64,000 bases of DNA from Apostichopus parvimensis (lineage: Eukaryota > Echinodermata > Holothuroidea > Aspidochirotida > Stichopodidae), in assembly GCA_000934455.1 (NCBI GenBank), contig KN882570.1, positions 111,319 through 175,318 of the forward strand. Reading direction: 5' to 3'. Below, piece by piece: positions 23,364 to 36,480 of this stretch. The number at the start of each line of letters is the position of its first letter. The stretch's first letter is position 1. The position numbers and the translations under genes were made by a program. The notes below the pieces were generated by a model. The model ran no database searches and was not told where the DNA came from. It saw only the letters and a program-made list of their open reading frames with translations.

Positions 23364-26300
23364 GTAAAATTATTTTATCTACAACCTGTGTAATTGGTTT
23401 TCATTTCAGATGGGAAATATAGTATGTTTAATCCATGGTTTAAACTTATGTTCTAGTCAGCTTTCATTGTAATCGACTACTTGAACAGTAATCAATTTGA
23501 AAGTGAAATTTCCAAACAAATTACACTTTGCAGGTGGATAATAAATTGTTGTAAAACAGTTATTCACATCATTTTGCAAATTCATTTGAAAAATTAGGTA
23601 TAGGAATTTGTCATTCACCTTCTGCTTAACAAGTTAATTGACATGTTATCTCCATTAAAGAAACATTTGTCATCAATTCAGACTAGCTGGACTACTTTTG
23701 TGCTCTTCACAACAAATGCAGTGACGGNNNNNNNNNNNNNNNNNNNNNNNNNNNNNNNNNNNNNNNNNNNNNNNNNNNNNNNNNNNNNNNNNNNNNNNNN
23801 NNNNNNNNNNNNNNNNNNNNNNNNNNNNNNNNNNNNNNNNNNNNNNNNNNNNNNNNNNNNNNNNNNNNNNNNNNNNNNNNNNNNNNNNNNNNNNNNNNNN
23901 NNCAGAAAATATATTTCTCATTTATATTTTGCGGAACATATCATGGGATAAGGGGTACCAATTTCCAATAAGGATCCGGGAACTTTGCGTCCAGCATTTC
24001 TTGTCATACTTCTAACGAGAGTGGCAGCACCGGGCCTGTCAGTATGCGGTTTATTGTTGTGCTACAAATCTGCAACCGAGCAATGACTCATATAAACAAA
24101 CAAACAGGTGTAAAACTGAACGAATTACACCTGTTGCTGCGTACGCCGGGCCTGCGTATACGACACTGTGTGGAGTTAAGTCTCTCATTGCAATGTGATA
24201 TTAGTAGGTCTATATTCATTCAGTATAGTTGTCTCAACCTTACGACACATTCTGCTAGGAAACATGAAATGGGGGTGTAGGCGGTTTTACACTATCTAAC
24301 GCAACGTAGTGGCCAAGAACCTGAAGTATTTTTAACGGAGGGCCCGAAGAACGTGAACTTATAGCATGCTCCTCATGGTGAAACATAATTGCACCTATTA
24401 GGTGAATTGAGTGTACTTTTAATAGTAGGAAAGACTAGCGTAGGTGCCTATGACCAACTAGACCGGTTTTCGGAATACTACTGTCATCAAAATGCATCAA
24501 TTTCAAGTGGGTTGTAGGCCCCGGAAAGCTCTAAAATCGCGGAGCTTCCGGGGGCTTCGCCCCCCGAAACCCCACCGGGGCGTTGCCCCTGGACCTCACA
24601 AGGGGCCCTAGGGCGGGCCCCTTGACCCCAGCCAGAGTGGGCGATCGCTCGGCGATCGCGCCGATGCATCGGACCTCCCATTTTATTTTTGCCCCCCCCA
24701 ATAATCTGCCCTGCCCCCTTGTTGCCCCCCAGGTTGGGAGAGCTGGCGCCGCCACTGAAGAAATGATCAATTAACATGCATGCATGAGTACAGCTACTCC
24801 TATATTGACTTTATTTGCCTGTATATCCCCCAAATTGTCACTGTTCATAATGATATGAAATGAATATGACACACCAGTGCCATGTGAGCTTTATCAATCT
24901 CCCCAGCTTGCTTGTGTATATTTTAACTGTGGATCAACAGTGTTCATAAGGTTTATAATAGCGAGAAAACAGGTGTTTTCCGTTGAGGTGCAGCTTCTGT
25001 AGAAAACCACAGGATTAAGCCAGTACCTACTATTTTGCAAGTTCTCATAGTTGATCTAAAGTTTCTTTGTTTTCTACCTGTATTGTAGCTAGCTGCCTGT
25101 TCATGTTATAACCACAGCCAGTTTATTTGTATTGCTTGATGTCAGTTTATCAGACTTGATTGTGGTGTGTGTGCGCTCTAAAGAAACAATCTCTTTGATT
25201 GATTTTTAGTTTGATACTGTTGAATTTCACAGGACACAGTTGTTTATGAGAACTTTAAAATACATGTCTTGTTTAAAATAAAGAACAGGTTGACACTAAA
25301 GTGGCATTTTCAACTATTCAAGTAATTAAGGTCGAAGAGGTTGTGCATGTTATGCCTTGAATTCCAAGAAATAGATTGGAAACAGTTGATCAATATTTAA
25401 TAACATTCAGATGAATCATGTCAGTCTGTTGTAATTGTATATTATTTTATGTTTCTGTCTGACCCGGCCCACAAAGTTCATATTTCCAACAGCTATATTT
25501 TTCAGTTCTCTGAAACCAAGGAATCTATTTTTTACCTGTCAGGGGCTTTCGCCCATGGCTTGCTACAGCGCCTTAAGCATGGAAACAGCTAAATAGATAG
25601 TATAATATACAATATTCTTTCATTTTCTTCTTTCGGACAGGATGAAACATTGACAGAGGTCTTTGTAAAACAGGAACCATGGAAACCAAAGGGAGACCAC
25701 GACTGTGCATCAGTCCAGACGCACAATATTGTTGTTGTAGATTACAAAGGTAGGTACATACATGTTATATTCACTGACAATATCCATGCAGTTAATTACA
25801 TTAGTAAGATGTTACCAGTAGGCATGGGGTACTGTAAATGTAATCATCAATCACCTTGGCTCGGCTGAATTTGTATTTAATTGAAACAATTGTTTGTTGA
25901 AAGAAAAGACAGTTAATCATGGCTTAGACAATGGTTTTGCTTTTCTAAGGGCCAAAAGCATGAAAATGTCTTCCTTTGAAATATGACAAAAGCAAAATTT
26001 TAAAACAAATTCTGCCAAAAATATTTCAAATGTCGCAGTAATTTTTTAGAGGTTTAGAAATTGTTCTACAATTTCAGTGCCACAGTCTAAGCATCAGTGA
26101 GTAAACATGTGTAATATATTTTCAGACAAGTTGTTAAAAACTACTAATAGCATGTCACAATACCACTGCTGCTGTGTAATTATTAAGTTATCTTCACTGA
26201 AACGTAAACATTTAAATTAAGCAACACTCTGCATGGTTTCTGACTGATGATATTTATTTTTACAGTCCGACAACATGATATTCCAGTGGCATTTTGCAAC

Positions 26301-29300
26301 TGTGAGTCTGAAGCAACTGAACTTGTTCATATGGGACTATGGCCAGCATCTGCAGTCAAACCACAAGTTGCATTTTCTGTAGACCTGATGAGATGGTTGA
26401 CAGTCATGTCACTGGAATGCCATGTTGCACTCAGAAACCTTTGTTAAGCACTGAGTTGGATGGTGCCTAAAACCCTACCAATCTTAGTGAGTCTTCCTTT
26501 TAGTGATTGATGTTATACTGTATAAGTTTTTACATACAATTCCTTGGTTTGTGTCATGTAAAGTATTGATTGATAGAATTTCACCACAAAAAGTTGTAGG
26601 TGTATGTGGCTGCCTTTGACAACAGTTTATGATCCATATAGTGTCATTGACAGAACACTTACTTCTTACGAAGAGAAAAAACAGATTTTTATTTACCAAA
26701 GTATATAAGCATGTTCTACGCATCTGTCCATGCAAAATAGATGAAGTGAATAGAATAATAATATCAATTACATTATCACATATAGACCTAAGCTTTCATG
26801 TTTTACACATATCATTTCATCTACAATTTTTTCATTTTCAGGTCAAAAACCCTTATTCCCTGCTCTCGAAGAACTCCTTTGCAGAGTTCCGTTTTATGTG
26901 CAACCAATTGGACAGTTTTAAACTCCTTATTAACCCACTGTTCCTCAAACCAAGCTGTCTTGCTTGCCCGAAGGTAGGTACTGCACTAGGGACCTTATTT
27001 GATGTGAATGTTGATGTTCATATACAGAATATAATTAACGGTGGCATTAATTGTTTGTGGGGTTCCGTGTTCATCATGAGGACTGTCAGCTGCTTTTATC
27101 AATCTGAATCATTACAATGCTGCTGTATAGAACCACCATGTCATCAGCAGTAATACATTCCTTATACAACTGAAGCAGAAATATATAATTTAACAATAGT
27201 ATGTGATTCAAATTGACAGTGCTACTTGAAACTGTCTTTACAATGTTCTGTAGTAATCACTGGCATGCAATAGCCTAAAACATTATACTGATATGAGCAA
27301 TTGGGATTTCCCTTTCTCTCTCTCTCGCTCTCTTGAACAGACCGGTGGTAAAAGAATTTTAAGCTTGGATGCTATGTTTGGCTTGAAGCAATGGAAGAAG
27401 TCTGGCTCGAGCGAGTTGCCCCCAAAGTATGTACATTCTTTCTTCTTGGAGCAGAACGTAGTGGATGGCTTTGTCCAGAGCTACCATCATCAGGCCACTA
27501 GCAAACAGGTAACGATAAATTAATACATCTTTATATCTTTGCCGAAGGAATCTATCTGGTGGTGTGCATGTGTGAGCATGTATGTTTCAAATTGGCATAT
27601 ATATGATGGTGTGTTTTTGTATCCATGTTTGCATGGGAAACCTCCACTTGTTAACATGATAAAGCACCATTTTATGTTTTGGTTGTGTTAACTTCATACT
27701 TACTCAGTACATAGATGCACCATATTTATTGCTGAGTTGTTGATTGAAAACTGTACTTCTGGTATTGTGGCTAACTTAGTGATTTTTACTTGGGTTTCTA
27801 TTAAAGGCTGAGTCTTGAATGTGTTAGTTATAATAACAGAAAATGACCCCAAAAGCTCGGGAAGCCAGATCTGGTTGTTTAAATGTTGCTATTTCAAGAC
27901 AATATCCTGATTTTCTACAGCGGTGATTAATTTGTTTGAAGTAACAGCTTTACCTTTGCTATTTCAATCTGTCTAAAGGGCCTGGCTTCACTCTGACCTC
28001 TGCGATGACTCCCATCGGAGGGTGCAAAGTTATAGACATTGGTAGACAAGCCAGGTGTTACCCTCTAGACAACATCCTAAATGAGGTAGCTAAATTACTT
28101 ATGTATGTCAGGCAAGGAATCACAAAACCTCATAGCTTTCTGGTTATCATGTCACTAAATCCTTCAAATAACTTTCAACACTGTGCCAACTGGTATCTGA
28201 CACATATTGATGTTATATTCACCTAGTGTATATTGATTAATGCTTCATTACAATTGCAGAACTGTAGCACATTTCAAGCTGGTGATCTCATGCAGTCCAA
28301 GAACAAATCCAAGAAAATAGATGAGACGGGTGTGTTCGGGAGCGTCTGCAGGCACGAGATGCCAATTTCATTCTTTAGTCTTCGCCAGGGGGAGCAGTAA
28401 GTATATATGTAACCTAAAACATATCATCATCGTCATTAATCAGTATTTATTAAGCGCTGTTATGGTGGAACACTGCAAGAAGTGCCTTGAAAGAGAATGG
28501 TTTATGATTTTTGTTTAAAGAAGACCCATTTTTATATACATGAAAAAATATATACCAAGAGTTAGTAATCAAATGAACTATTAAACCCATTTACATTTGA
28601 TCCATCCATCATAGTGAAACAAAAAGACTTATTTGTGACTATTACGTATCGTGTGTGTACAAGCCATCATCTTTATTAACTGCTTTATTTCAGACTTTCC
28701 AATGCAGTCAATATGGTACAGCATCTGTTGAAAGAATTGCCGAATACCCAGCATTACATTTTGTATGACATTGCCTGTATGTTAGAAGCTCACCTTAAGG
28801 TACAGTAATTGAACTACTTTATAATTACGTATAGTTTACATCAAATGAGACTACCATTCTCAATAGGTTTGGGTAAAATGGAAAATAGTGTCACATTTAC
28901 AGGGAACTAAAGTCTAAACAGTGTGTGAAGGAAGAAACTGGTTGAGGGGTTGGACATACACTATTGATAACCCTCCCTCATCCATGCTATTGGTAACCAC
29001 ATGGGTATACAGTGATCATAATTGGTTTATATTGGTTAGAACGTTAACTTATTATACCTCGCATCACATAGTATATCACAAAGCAATGGAGCTTTGTTAT
29101 ATCATAAGGAATATGCCCCATAGATGAAGCAATTATCCGGGCAATGACTTGCTAAACTAACAAGCTTAGGAGCGAAGAAAATTTGTAATTTGAGTGGGTA
29201 ATTGAAACTTGCAACATTGACATACAATGAAAGAAAAAACAAAACTTACTTTCTATCTCTCCCTATTTCTTTCCTTAAGCACATTCAATATGTATACATT

Positions 29301-31056
29301 ATTTCTATTACATATGATACCAATATAAAATTTATGAATTTTGGGACTCATAAATAATTGCAAATAGAATGGTTTAGTGTGTACAAATTGCTATTCAATT
29401 TTGAATTTGCTAAGTGATAGTGAATAAATTATTCCTTGACTTGGTCTGTTGTCTATATTGTGATTTGATGAGAGCAGAGAAAGCATCCACAAAAACATAG
29501 TTACAACTATGTTTTTCTTTTCAATAAGCCATCATATGCACAGACAGGAATTAAACATTTTTCATTCCCCCAAAAAAATTCACTGCATCATGTTCTTGAA
29601 ATTTTGTTTTCTCTGCAACAGAAATCAGGGCAACATGCACTCCTGTCCAAAATCAAACTAGCTGTTCCAGCTTTTCACATTTATGGGCACAAACCGTCAT
29701 GCCAGGTAACAGTCTTATTCTATCAATTCACTCAATAACTATAACTTAAACATGTATTCTGTAAGTTGACAAGGAAAGCAATGTGCAAAAATATTTAAGC
29801 AATCATTGTGTACCAAAACATCTTGTAACCAGTTATTGATGAAATGTACAGTTCTTGTGGCAAAATGTTCATAACAAACATGCACCTTTCATTTGTATGT
29901 CCTTTGTTGTTATCAGCCATATAGTGACATGTTTGGAATGACTCTTGGCCAAAATCAAGAGCATGTGCTTCAGCAGTTAGTTTCACATATACTCTTTTAA
30001 TCACAAGAAGAAGTGCTAGCAAACTAGCTACCAACACATTCCCATTGTGTCAAGCAATATTTGTTGAAGTGTTCTTTGTTGTTTATGGTTGTGTATTCCT
30101 TAATGCTAAGCCTAAAATGTAGTTATAGGATCAACTCTGCTAATTTTTTGGTATATTAGTTACAACGTGGCACTAATTTACAAGCTTGCAAGCACATGAC
30201 AGCTTAGACCAACATAACATAACATAGTTATATCTTTCCACAGATCAAGTACAGTAAAAGACGGGTGGATGGATTTGCCCTCAGTGATGGTGAGCAAGTA
30301 GAGAGGCTGTGGTCATACATGCGAAACTTTGTGACGAGTACACGAGAGATGACTCCATCCCACAGGATTGATGCTCTTTGTGATGCTCTGATACATTATG
30401 CCCACAAGACACCTTGGTAATGCAACTTAAAATGACGCAATGGTTTAAAATTTTAATAATTCCGGTCAGTTCATAGCAATATTAAGGTTGCAATCCTGTA
30501 GTATTCCTAATTGTGTATTTCATTGTACGAAGTAAAGTGCTAATTAGCTTGTACAGTATCTCTTATTTTCTTACATCGATTGTTAAGTGTAATACCAAAT
30601 GGTTGCCATACTGTTTGACATCCTATATACATTTTGTGTGCCAGTTAGGTAATAAATCAGTAGTAGATATGGATTCTTCATTAATTACTTCAATTAGGTG
30701 AAATCATCCTGCAAAGGTATCATCGTGCCACCCAGGCTGTGATGACTGCAAAGGAAGAACTGGCAGAAGCCATGTCATCTCATCAGCAAGGTTTGTGATC
30801 AGTAGTAGCGTTTAACATGCCAATAGAGGGGGGGGGGGTGGTTGGCATGTGTCCTGCAGAGTATATCACATGACATGATGTGTTGGTAGATCCTATCTTG
30901 TATTATCTTGTGTTGAAAAGATCCATATGGTTCTCAGATTTGTTGGGTAAAGAATGAAAAAATTGCCACCCCTTTGTTGTGGATGAATTTAACTGATGGA
31001 TCAGAACTTACAATGCACAATGGAAATACCCACCACCCTAACCCCCCCCCAAAAAA

Positions 31057-31087
<31 letters not shown>

Positions 31088-34000
31088 GTCATATACCCAA
31101 ATTAATTGTATGCATGTGTGTGAAAGGAAATTAGTTCATTTAATGGAAAATTTGGATTACATATTCAATTGAAATTCAAAGGTGTCTTTGGCATCAACAT
31201 TGCCACAATGGATAGACAGGACTTTGCAACCTGCTGCAAAAGTTGTACAGCTGAGTAAATGTACATACTTTATTTCAAAGTGATGCTGGGAAACAAATAT
31301 AGATAAAAAACAAAGGATAAAAAGTGTTGTGTTAAGTAATGTTCAAGGTAGTGACCACATGTTTTTTCAGCCTGAAATGTTTCTTCAAAGCAATGCCATA
31401 ATCATTCACTTATATGACACAACAGGTTCAGAGCCAATCACTTTGACGATGATTCGAAGATGGAGAGTTCAGCTGACATCAACCCAAGTGTCTCCTTCTG
31501 TGTTGACTAGTAAGATATAACTGTAATCCACTTTTTGAGGAAAGCTCATTCATGTTTTTTCTTATTATATGATAGCCAAAGATGGCCAGTGAATGTATGT
31601 TGTACTGATGAAATTCTCTTGTTGTGTAAGAATATTTTTAGTTTTCATCAGCATTCTTGAAGAGCTCAATTGATGTAACTTTCTTTTTTGATGATGCTTC
31701 CTGCTTGTTTATCTCAACTTGCAGCATCTGGTGCAGACATGTCAACAAACGAGGCATATGCTATTCAGCTGTCAACATATTATGATATGTGGTGAGTTTA
31801 TTGTCCTCAACTTATGTGTATAACTTTGTATCAGCTATTATTACTTAATTCAACAATAGCAGTTTTATGAATGTCATATACGTACTCGTGTATTGATCTT
31901 TCAGCATAAGTCGTGCATGGTGCAAACAAACAACAACAATACTCTAACATTATGTATGAAGTTTGTATGTCCTTCAACTAACAATGCTCAAATAGACACA
32001 TGCTTCTACATTTGGTTCATGCGAGCAATATTGTATTAATTTCATTATTTCTTGCAGATATAACATGTATAGAGTAAAGGAGTTTCCTTGCTACACATCC
32101 AAATACTATATAGCACAAACTTGACAAATTTGCATGTTTCTGTAGGACAGGTTTAAATAATTGCCCACCATTTAGGTATGTAGCATTGGTATGTAGCACT
32201 GTCCTGGTGGCATGGTCACATAACAACATGAAATTATGTTTTTCTACATGTGTTTTAAAAATAAGCAAATGGTAAACAAAGGAATAATGATGCAGTGAAA
32301 TTCTCTAGAAGGCAAGCAATTGATACAAAAATAAGTCAAACTGCTTTTAGAGGTTAAAGTAATACAGCAAAAACAGTTCTTCCTAGATGGAGAGCCTAGA
32401 CTCTAAACTGAATATTTGTTACTACTCATTTTTTAAGCAAGTAAAATAGTCATTATTTTGGCAGTCCCAATCGAGAGATGAAATGGGAAAGCTGTGTGCA
32501 CAGTTTAACTATGTGACTTTATGTTTCGACAACACTTGGACTCCAAGTTAGATAAAGTTTATTCCATCAGCATCAATGCTCATACCAAGTCAGTGTCTGT
32601 GCTATTAACTTATGCAAGCAGAGGTTTGCATATGGAAAGTGGAGAGCATGATGATTTATGATTAATTTCAATTTTTGCAGTGATTAAATAACTGGACACA
32701 CGGACACAGGGGATCACCTTCATAACCAACTCATTGCAAGAAAACTGAAAAGGTAAATAGTGAATCATTATTTGTGAATCGCTGTTATTTGGGAGTGGGC
32801 GTGGGGATGTATTACCATGACTGTGATTGAATCTTGTTCTCTCTGTAGTGTTTGGATTTTATGAAAAACAAACCTTGTGTTTGAGCTGATAGACCAACCA
32901 TCACAGTATGAAGCCAATATATATTCAACCTACATTTTCAGTGATACTGGATATAGCAGTAACATTTGATTATACAAAATTATGCTTTCAATGTTTCTGG
33001 CTTCATTTTCAAACACAATCAAGATTTTCTGTTTGTTGTGGTTGTTACATCTGACATATTGCTACATAATTACCTTCAGTTACAATTTTAAAGTGTTCCT
33101 TACAGTCATGTCCATCACCTTTTCCTCTGTCACCAAACTTGACTTTTCTAAAATTGATCCAAAATTATTATTGCATTTTTTGTGGTTTGAGTGCAAGATA
33201 AAAACATAAATACAGACAATGCGAGTGTTGAAGGTGCAACCTCCAAAGTAGGAGGTATGTGGTCTCCCTCATAAGTTTTATGTTTTAAATTAGATATGGC
33301 CATGCTGACCACTTCTAGATGAAAGCCATTCCATATGCAAAACTCAAAGGGGATTGAGCCATGCAAGCAATGGGTTGGGTCACCCCACCCCACACCCCCC
33401 CCCCTCATTAAAAAAAAATAGCTCTGTATCACACCAAACAGATATGAATGGTGCAAAAGGGTTTGCACATCATTGTACATGATTAAACTGTTTGGAATAA
33501 TGTTAGTAAGAGTTCAATCTGGTCAGTATATATATATGTGAAGTCTATGATTTGTTCTGTTTTAGTTGAACGTCTTCTGTATTACATCTCTTTGCCACTG
33601 TATTGTCATATCCAAGTAACCACACTTTTAATTCCATGGGTATTATGAACTCTCTATGATGTAAACTCTATTATTTTACTTTTTCTTTGTTGCTACCCCA
33701 GATGGCCAAAAGATTGCTAAACGCCTCTGTTTACAAATAAACAAAGTGTCAACTGCCATCAAGAAGTTGTTGCGTAAATTTTGCAACAGGACTTTCAAGA
33801 CATCCTCTGACCGTTATCCCAATACATTAACTTTGGATGATATATTTGATGTGAAATCACCAATATGGGATTGCTTATGTCGAGATGTCCCAACAAAAGA
33901 GAATGTGCCAAGGTATGGGAAGTGCCTCCTTGTAGATGCTCTACTGAAAGTTGATCACAGCTGCCAGGAAGTGTCCATGCTGGAGGCTGAGATGAAACAA

Positions 34001-34330
34001 GTTACCTTGAGTATTGTCAAAGCTATTGGTGATATGAGATGCATGATTTTTTTGGGCACAGAGCGTCCAGGAGAGTCAATTTTTCTAACTTACAAGCTGA
34101 GGGAAATGCAGCATTTCTCATTTTATATTTATGCTTTATGTAGTCAAGTAGTGGAACTGGACCCTGTAGAGGAACCTTCTATTATCCGTGTCATTGATCT
34201 TCAAGACAGACAAATTGTTCATGAAGATATTGACCTGGAGGTGGTTCCCACAGAAGATGATGAAGGTGCATACTTGGATCAATTGATTGCTGATGCAGAG
34301 AATGATTCCGAACACTCAGACTCAGATTAA
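22835..34330 (+). CDS. KDZ (Kyakuja-Dileera-Zisupton) transposase gene, multi-exon
   Basis: Recognisable exons in order are 22835-23363, 25641-25749, 26266-26447, 26842-26973, 27341-27508, 28260-28396, 28694-28799, 29622-29705, 30244-30416, 30698-30790, 31725-31791 and 33702-34330, nearly all with GT/AG borders. The protein reads: basic N-terminus, CxC-type cysteine cluster, GLWPAS/AFSVDLMRW block, CLACPK, LSLDAMF, GVFGSVCRHE, LYDIACM, FHIYGHKPSCQ, DGEQVERLW, and an acidic C-terminus. These are hallmarks of KDZ transposases with an RNase H-fold D..D..E core. KDZ enzymes mobilise large DNA elements, and intron-rich animal copies are known. Blemishes: a frame change near 23020 and another near 23165, an in-frame TAA at 26445-26447 unless an alternative donor is used, and one-base phase mismatches at the 30416/30698 and 31791/33702 joins. 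No terminal inverted repeats were identified. It may be a recent element, a decaying copy, or a gene spoiled by assembly indels. Confidence 0.8.
23728..23902. other. Assembly gap (175 N)
   Basis: Run of N in the first long intron of the KDZ gene. Confidence 1.
24510..24770 (-). repeat. GC-rich dispersed repeat in KDZ intron
   Basis: A compact GC-rich block with GGGGGCTTCGCCCCC, GGCGATCGCTCGGCGATCGC and, at the right end, AGCTGGCGCCGCCACTG. On the minus strand it would start CAGTGGCGGCGCCAGC, a common hAT/MITE-like start. Both strands have open frames only because of base composition. A related fragment with GCGGCTTCGCCCTGG lies near 56770. Confidence 0.6.
26266..26973 (+). CDS. KDZ gene exons with the GLWPAS block and CPK knuckle
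   Basis: Exon 26266-26447 joins exon 25641-25749 in phase and encodes VAFCNCESEATELVHMG, LWPASAVKPQVAF and VDLMRWLTVMSLECH, the signature N-terminal block of KDZ proteins. TAA at 26445-26447 interrupts the LRNLC.ALSW segment. Exon 26842-26973 (44 codons, phase 0) encodes NPYSLLSKNSFAEFRFM and ends KPSCLACPK at the donor AAG|GTAGGT. Confidence 0.7.
27341..30416 (+). CDS. KDZ gene catalytic exons
   Basis: 27341-27508 carries RILSLDAMFGLK (first Asp). 28260-28396 carries IDETGVFGSVCRHEMP. 28694-28799 carries YILYDIACMLEAHLK (second Asp). 29622-29705 carries VPAFHIYGHKPSCQ. 30244-30416 carries FALSDGEQVERLWSYM (Glu) and REMTPSHRIDAL. Splice phases agree across the first five exons, and there are no stops inside them. 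The three candidate acidic residues are all present, so the core could be active. Confidence 0.8.
27535..27790 (+). repeat. Dispersed copy of the 300-bp repeat family
   Basis: Shares GCCGAAGG...AATCTAT, ACATAGATGCACCATA and the following bases with 21600-21740 and with the array at 52-53 kb. Lies in a KDZ intron. Confidence 0.55.
31058..31087. repeat. (TA)n microsatellite
   Basis: About 13 TA dinucleotides following a C-rich/A-rich tract. Confidence 0.9.
33702..34330 (+). CDS. KDZ gene terminal exon
   Basis: Follows the acceptor TGCTACCCCAG. It encodes KRLCLQINKVSTAIKKLL, LTLDDIFDVKSPIWDCL, an alpha-helical region, and a strongly acidic tail ending ENDSEHSDSD before TAA. KDZ proteins commonly end with a helical domain containing the 'k...k.N...L' pattern seen here. 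The exon is intact. The join to the preceding exon needs a one-base phase correction or a missed exon. Confidence 0.7.
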
Positions 34331-35812
34331 AGGAATAATGAAGGCAGGGATCAAAGACAACTCATATTATTTAGTAACTTCAAAACTATCTAATACTCAA
34401 TTTTTAAGTTAACCGCTACCCATTTTACTGAATATGCTGGCTTTGAAAAGAAGCTCCCAAACCATCGCCACAGAATACTGTGTGCCGTAATTGATTATGT
34501 AATACCCTTAAAATTGATTGTTGATGACGTCAGAGTTGAACAACTCTCTTTGAAGCACTTCCACAACAAATTTTGCATGGCAGTGATGGCACTGGCATAC
34601 AATAACACTACAACGACAGAACCTTGTTTTCCACAAGTATAGTCATAGCACAATGCCATATTGTCGGGCATACACTTGCAGTACTCACCCCTCTGTATTT
34701 AAGGAAAGGAACTTTGCCCGTAAAATTTGCAACCTTGTTGTAACAAACACACTTCACCTCCGTAGGCTTGCACAGTTGTCACACGTGTACATACACCAGT
34801 ATTTCCCTTCTGCCCTGTTTTCTCTTACATTTTCCCTTGTCTGAAATTCCTCTGCTCTGAAAATCGGATCAAAAATATAAGGCTGCGGCCCTGCCATTGA
34901 ATTTTGTTTGATTTTTTTCGTTTCTGTTGAGAAATTACGACAAAATTGTTGTTTATTCATCATGTTTAAAACAACGTTTGTATGGAGAAAGTGCTCGTGC
35001 TGGATTGAGTTGTTCATTGCCGACATCATCAATATGGTATCTCTAGCGTATTTCGTAATCAATGGCGGCTTACTGTGTATTGTGGTTAGGCCTTAGGAGC
35101 CTGTTTTCAAAGCGAGCATATTCAGTCAAACGGGAAGCGATTAACTTAAAATTTAGTATTTGAGATTACTGAATAATATAAGTTGTCTTCAATCCCTGCC
35201 TTTGTTATTCCATTAAGGGAACTTTCAGTTAATTTTCCTTACATTTAGATTATGTTTGGAAGTAGTTTCAATCGGGTCAAGGTGGTTGAGGGGTGGGGGC
35301 GGCGGAGGGGAATAGTTTAGCTTTGTTAGTAATTATTGTACATTATTCCTCATTGGTATGAGATACATTTGTGTTTTGGTTTAATGAAAGTTAATGAGAA
35401 GTTCTGTGTTAACAACATGCTATCAACTGTCTTTATTTCTAGTCTAAAGTTCTTTGACATAATAACAACTTTGTAAGACAGAGAGATTTAAAGAAGGTTT
35501 CTTCTCGGTATAAAAGTGTATGGTTCTGAACTCTGAATATATTTTGACTATTATTGTAACTGTATCTTGCTAGGCTCTTAGGGATATAGAGAACGGAGGA
35601 TTTAATTCCCCATGGGTTATTTCTAATAGTGACTTTTTCCGATTGATTTCTAAGAAGTTACTTTACATCACAGCTGGTACCTGATCATAAAGTAGTTGAA
35701 TCTTTTGTTTACTTTGTAGCTTGTTTTTTTTATTTGCTATGTCCATACACTGTGTGTAGGGTCTCTTAAGATATTTCCTATTAGTATTTTCTGCCCATAT
35801 TTATATTCCTTG
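34331..35812. other. 3' flank of the KDZ gene, no gene seen
   Basis: Contains the probable 3' UTR. The short ORFs on both strands near 34650-35096 show no domain. A GGGGTGGGGGCGGCGGAGGGG tract lies near 35290. Confidence 0.5.
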
Positions 35813-36160
35813 CAGGCGCGTAGCCAAGGGGGGGGGGGCGAAGGAGGCAGCCGCCCCCCCCCTTGNNNNNNNNNNNNNNNNNNNNNNNNNNNNNNNNNNN
35901 NNNNNNNNNNNNNNNCCCCCCCCCCTTGAGCATTTTTTTTTTTAATGTTTTTATGATAACGCTAGTAATTTCAAAAGAGCAAATTCTAAGAAGTGCCATT
36001 TCCAGCGATCTGGGAGGCATTTTCAGCCAAAATTTTCTTGTACGCTTCGCGCCAACCATGGTGGTGCTACGCTTAGATAGTTTGCAATGCCGTTTCTACG
36101 GCTCTGATAATTTGTCTACATTTTCGCCCCTCCCTTGGCAAATTCCTTGCTACGCGCCTG
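35813..36160. mobile_element. hAT-type MITE with CAGGCGCGTAGC termini, internal gap
   Basis: The left end CAGGCGCGTAGCCAAGG and the right end CCTTGCTACGCGCCTG are inverted. Flanking 8-mers agree partially (TCCTT shared). The inside is C/G-homopolymer-rich and has a 50-bp gap (35866-35915). It is short and non-coding; the translated ORFs across it are artefacts. Confidence 0.7.
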
Positions 36161-36329
36161 TATCCTTTAGATTTAAATAGTGAAAGTGGTTACATCTTTG
36201 TTGTTTTAACCAGTAAAATGCAAGCTTGTGTACTAATGGTAATCTTTGAACTCTTTCTACAGTATAGCTCATTGCTGTCCCATCAAACACAAAACACTTT
36301 TAAACTATTTTGAGAAGGGCGCAGAAATG

Positions 36330-36480
36330 TATTTCAAAAAAATTATTGTAAAATGTTATTATAACATTTTTTAGATATCATATTGAGACATAAAATCGTT
36401 TTAATAACATTGTCCTAATATTTTTTATAAAATATTTTCTACAAATGTAAAAATGTTTTGAAAACGTTTAGAGGAAGGCA
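36330..36480. repeat. Diverged AACGTT/AATGTTATTATAACATT repeat
   Basis: Words such as AATGTTATTATAACATTTTT and AAAACGTTT resemble a decayed copy of the AACGT-rich family. No termini are seen. Confidence 0.4.

Noticed and set aside
24487-24777. Three overlapping GC-rich ORFs on both strands
   Set aside because: Open only because of base composition in a dispersed repeat; low-complexity Gly/Pro/Arg translations.
26629-27153. 174-residue plus-strand ORF taken as one gene
   Set aside because: Only 26842-26973 is a KDZ exon; the rest is intron read through an acceptor and donor.
31173-31509. Additional KDZ exons near 31182 and 31428
   Set aside because: Acceptor-like sites and short open frames exist, but phase and similarity are not convincing; left out of the exon list.
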